DNA from: SCTD01 sp038256525
GTDB lineage: Bacteria; Actinomycetota; Actinomycetes; Mycobacteriales; SCTD01
Reading direction: 5' to 3'
Length of the DNA: 14,000 bases
Assembly: GCA_038256525.1 (NCBI GenBank)
Contig: JBBSKF010000105.1
Coordinates: forward strand, 1 to 14,000
This document shows, piece by piece, positions 12,412 through 14,000 of this stretch. The notes beneath the pieces were generated by a model. That model searched no databases. It saw only the letters and a list, made by a program, of their open reading frames with translations, and had not been told where the DNA came from. The translations under genes were made by a program, and so were the position numbers. Every line of letters begins with the position of its first letter. Within the stretch, counting starts at the first letter, position 1.

Positions 12412-13283
12412 GGTCGCCGGAAGGGCTGTGGCGTGCGCGGCGAGGGCGCCACCAGGTTGAGCCGGGTGAAGGCCAGCGCCTCGGCGAGGTCGGCCTCGCG
12501 CTCGGCCCGGTCCTCGACCTTGCGGGTGTTGACCTCGACGACGACCAGGCCGTCGAAGCCCTGCCGCGCGAGGGTCTCGAGCAGCTCGGCGCAGGGCTGC
12601 GTGCCGCGGCCGGGGACGAGGTGCTCGTCGCGGGCGGTGCCGACGCCGTCGGCGATGTGCACGTGCGACAGGCGCTCACCCATGACCGCCGCCATCGCGA
12701 GCGCGTCGGTGTTCGACACCGACGTGTGCGACAGGTCCAGGGTGAAGTCCGGGTAGTCCTCGGTCGTCGGGTCCCAGTCAGGTGCGTACGGGGAGACCTC
12801 CCGGCCGCGCGCCCGGAGCGGGAACATGTTCTCCACCGCGAACCGCACCTCGGTGTCGTCCCCCATCTGCTGGATGCCTCCGAGGAACTGCCGCGCGTAC
12901 TCCCGCTGCCACCGGAACGGCGGATGCACGACGACGGTCTGGGCGCCGCACTCCTGCGCAGCCTCCTTGGCGCGGACCAGCTTGATCCACGGGTCGGTGC
13001 CCCACACCCGCTGGGTGATCACGAGACACGGCGCGTGCAGCGCGAGGATCGGCACCTGGTGGTAGTCCGACAGCCGGCGCAGCGCCGTCACGTCCTGGCT
13101 GACCGGATCGGTCCAGACCATGACCTCGACGCCGTCGTAACCCAGCCGGCCCGCGATCTCGAACGCTGCGGCGGTCGACTCGGGGTAGACGCTCGCGGTG
13201 GACAGAGCGACCTTCGCCGCCGGCTCCTGCCAGACCGGGACCGCCGGGCGGTCCGGCGTCGTGCGGTCGAGCGGCGGGTCCAT
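12408..13283 (-). CDS. sugar phosphate isomerase/epimerase-like TIM-barrel protein (AP-endonuclease 2 fold; Rv0498-like)
   Basis: A 291-residue xylose-isomerase-like TIM barrel. Barrel strands and metal-site residues are recognisable: KVALSTASVYPE (24-35), LGYDGVEVMVW (47-57), ILALHAP (His83), TVVVHPPF (His120), FAVENMF (Glu151), FTLDLSHT (Asp183, His186), LSHVHIADG (His209) and LVVVEVNT (Glu250). The site looks complete for a divalent metal, so catalysis is likely, though the substrate is unknown and no inositol or sugar genes adjoin. The ATG at 13283 lies eight bases after the Ppx/GppA stop, too close for a well-placed Shine-Dalgarno, suggesting reinitiation. It overlaps the hydrolase gene by GTGA. 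Rv0498 holds the equivalent position in M. tuberculosis. Confidence 0.87.
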   Translation of the reverse strand: MDPPLDRTTPDRPAVPVWQEPAAKVALSTASVYPESTAAAFEIAGRLGYDGVEVMVWTDPVSQDVTALRRLSDYHQVPILALHAPCLVITQRVWGTDPWIKLVRAKEAAQECGAQTVVVHPPFRWQREYARQFLGGIQQMGDDTEVRFAVENMFPLRARGREVSPYAPDWDPTTEDYPDFTLDLSHTSVSNTDALAMAAVMGERLSHVHIADGVGTARDEHLVPGRGTQPCAELLETLARQGFDGLVVVEVNTRKVEDRAEREADLAEALAFTRLNLVAPSPRTPQPFRRP

Positions 13284-13291
13284 GCCTCAGG

Positions 13292-14000
13292 TTAGGCCCC
13301 GGCGAGCCAGTCGAGTCGACGCAGGATGACTCCCTCGCGTAGGGCCCACGGGCACACCGACACCTCCTCGAGACCGAGCACCTCCAGTGCCGCGAGCGCG
13401 ACGACCGCTCCAGCGAGCAGCTGGTGCGCGCGACTCGGTGAGACTCCCGGGAGCTCGGCCCGCTCCGCCGCGCTCAGCCCCGCGAGCTGCTTGGCGATGC
13501 GCTCCAGCCCGCTGCGGCGCAGCCGGCGGGGGACGCGGGGGCCCTGGGCGTAGGCCGCGGCGCCGTCCAGCCGGGCCAGCGAACGGAAGGTCTTGGAGGT
13601 CACGACACCCAGGTCCACCTCCCCCGCCGCGAGCAGCGCCGGGCGGGCCTGCTCGAGCTGCTCCTTCGCGTACGCCCGAACGCCCTGCAGCTGCTTGCCC
13701 GACGGCGGGTTCCCGGCGAGGCGCTCACGGGTGAGCCGGCCGGCACCGAGCGGGAGGGACAGCGCCACCTCGGGCTCCTCGTCCAGGCCCGAGGCGAGCT
13801 CGAGCGAGCCGCCACCGATGTCCAGGCACAGCAGCCGGCCGGCACTCCAGCCGAACCACCGGCGCACGGCGAGGAAGGTCAGCCGCGCCTCCTGCTCGCC
13901 CGGCAGGACGACCAGCTCCACGCCGGCCCGGTCGCGCACGGCGGCGAGCACCTCGGCCGAGTCGGTGGCATCGCGTACGGCGGAGGTGGCGAAGGCCAGC
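13292..14000 (-). CDS. Ppx/GppA exopolyphosphatase family protein (5' end off window)
   Basis: A phosphatase of the ASKHA fold whose members hydrolyse inorganic polyphosphate or the 5'-phosphate of pppGpp. The visible 236 codons carry FATSAVRDAT at the window edge, PGEQEARLTF (the catalytic Glu region), LCLDIGGGSLEL (phosphate-binding loop), ALSLPLGAGRLTRE and a C-terminal region ending WALREGVILRRLDWLAGA, all typical. The frame remains open to the window end, so the N-terminal phosphate-1 motif is missing here only because of the cut. It corresponds to Rv0496 by type and neighbour order. Polyphosphate versus (p)ppGpp preference cannot be told. It is the most upstream minus-strand gene seen and lies eight bases before the TIM-barrel gene. 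Confidence 0.93.
   Translation of the reverse strand, partial: LAFATSAVRDATDSAEVLAAVRDRAGVELVVLPGEQEARLTFLAVRRWFGWSAGRLLCLDIGGGSLELASGLDEEPEVALSLPLGAGRLTRERLAGNPPSGKQLQGVRAYAKEQLEQARPALLAAGEVDLGVVTSKTFRSLARLDGAAAYAQGPRVPRRLRRSGLERIAKQLAGLSAAERAELPGVSPSRAHQLLAGAVVALAALEVLGLEEVSVCPWALREGVILRRLDWLAGA

Noticed and set aside
11565..13295. 576-codon plus-strand open frame opposite the hydrolase and TIM-barrel genes
   Set aside because: The translation is Arg/Pro-rich low-complexity sequence, while the minus strand shows two complete, motif-bearing genes joined by a GTGA overlap.
1..14000. Integrase, transposase, tRNA, phage or defence genes
   Set aside because: None was recognised on either strand; apart from the hairpins and the tandem repeat, the window reads as ordinary core chromosome.

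Overview
The window is a densely packed, very GC-rich piece of an actinobacterial (Actinomycetota) chromosome. Evidence is the strong G/C third-position bias, frequent GTG starts, an actinobacterial bS22-type mini ribosomal protein, a 63-residue BldC/excisionase-like regulator, and gene order. That order matches, from memory, the Mycobacterium tuberculosis Rv0496-Rv0505c neighbourhood: Ppx/GppA phosphatase, TIM-barrel isomerase (Rv0498), proC (Rv0500), small HTH protein (Rv0500A), bS22 (Rv0500B), galE2-like SDR (Rv0501), acyltransferase (Rv0502), and a convergent SerB1-like HAD phosphatase (Rv0505c). The genus cannot be fixed from this sequence; a Frankiales/Geodermatophilales-like organism is only a guess.

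Layout: one partial plus-strand gene (HAD-IB phosphatase, off the left edge) converges, 13 bases away, on a train of 13 genes all on the minus strand. Read in transcription order (right to left) these are: partial Ppx/GppA phosphatase; sugar-phosphate-isomerase-like TIM barrel; alpha/beta hydrolase; [hairpin]; proline dehydrogenase; proC; [hairpin]; MacA-like lipoprotein; MacB-type ATPase with a repetitive Pro/Ala tail [repeat plus hairpin]; MacB-type permease; AcuC-like deacetylase; an uncharacterised 'phosphatase' family protein; [164-base gap with a candidate promoter]; small HTH regulator; bS22; SAM hydroxide adenosyltransferase-like protein; SDR; acyltransferase. Relative to the mycobacterial order, the ABC exporter, acuC and phosphatase sit as a block between proC and the HTH gene.

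Functional grouping (inference): the left part (HAD phosphatase, acyltransferase, SDR) looks like envelope or phospholipid metabolism. The HTH/bS22 pair is a conserved regulatory/translation unit. The middle is a tripartite-like exporter with an acetyl-lysine deacetylase homologue. The right part joins proline catabolism and proline synthesis, with stress-type phosphatase and hydrolase genes upstream. Five adjacent gene pairs share the identical GTGA start/stop overlap, so much of the train is probably translationally coupled.

The most unusual features are non-coding or sub-gene. Three long hairpins (59, 67 and 67 bases) each lie directly behind a C-rich tract on the transcribed strand; two sit in 3' gaps followed by candidate leaderless promoters, and one is translated into the ATPase tail next to an 18-base G/C tandem repeat. 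Two enzymes have altered catalytic motifs: the SAM hydrolase-like protein has Arg where the family His is expected, and the SDR lacks the Lys of YxxxK. No RNA genes, CRISPR array, insertion sequence or integrase were seen, and no gene-free stretch exceeds about 170 bases.
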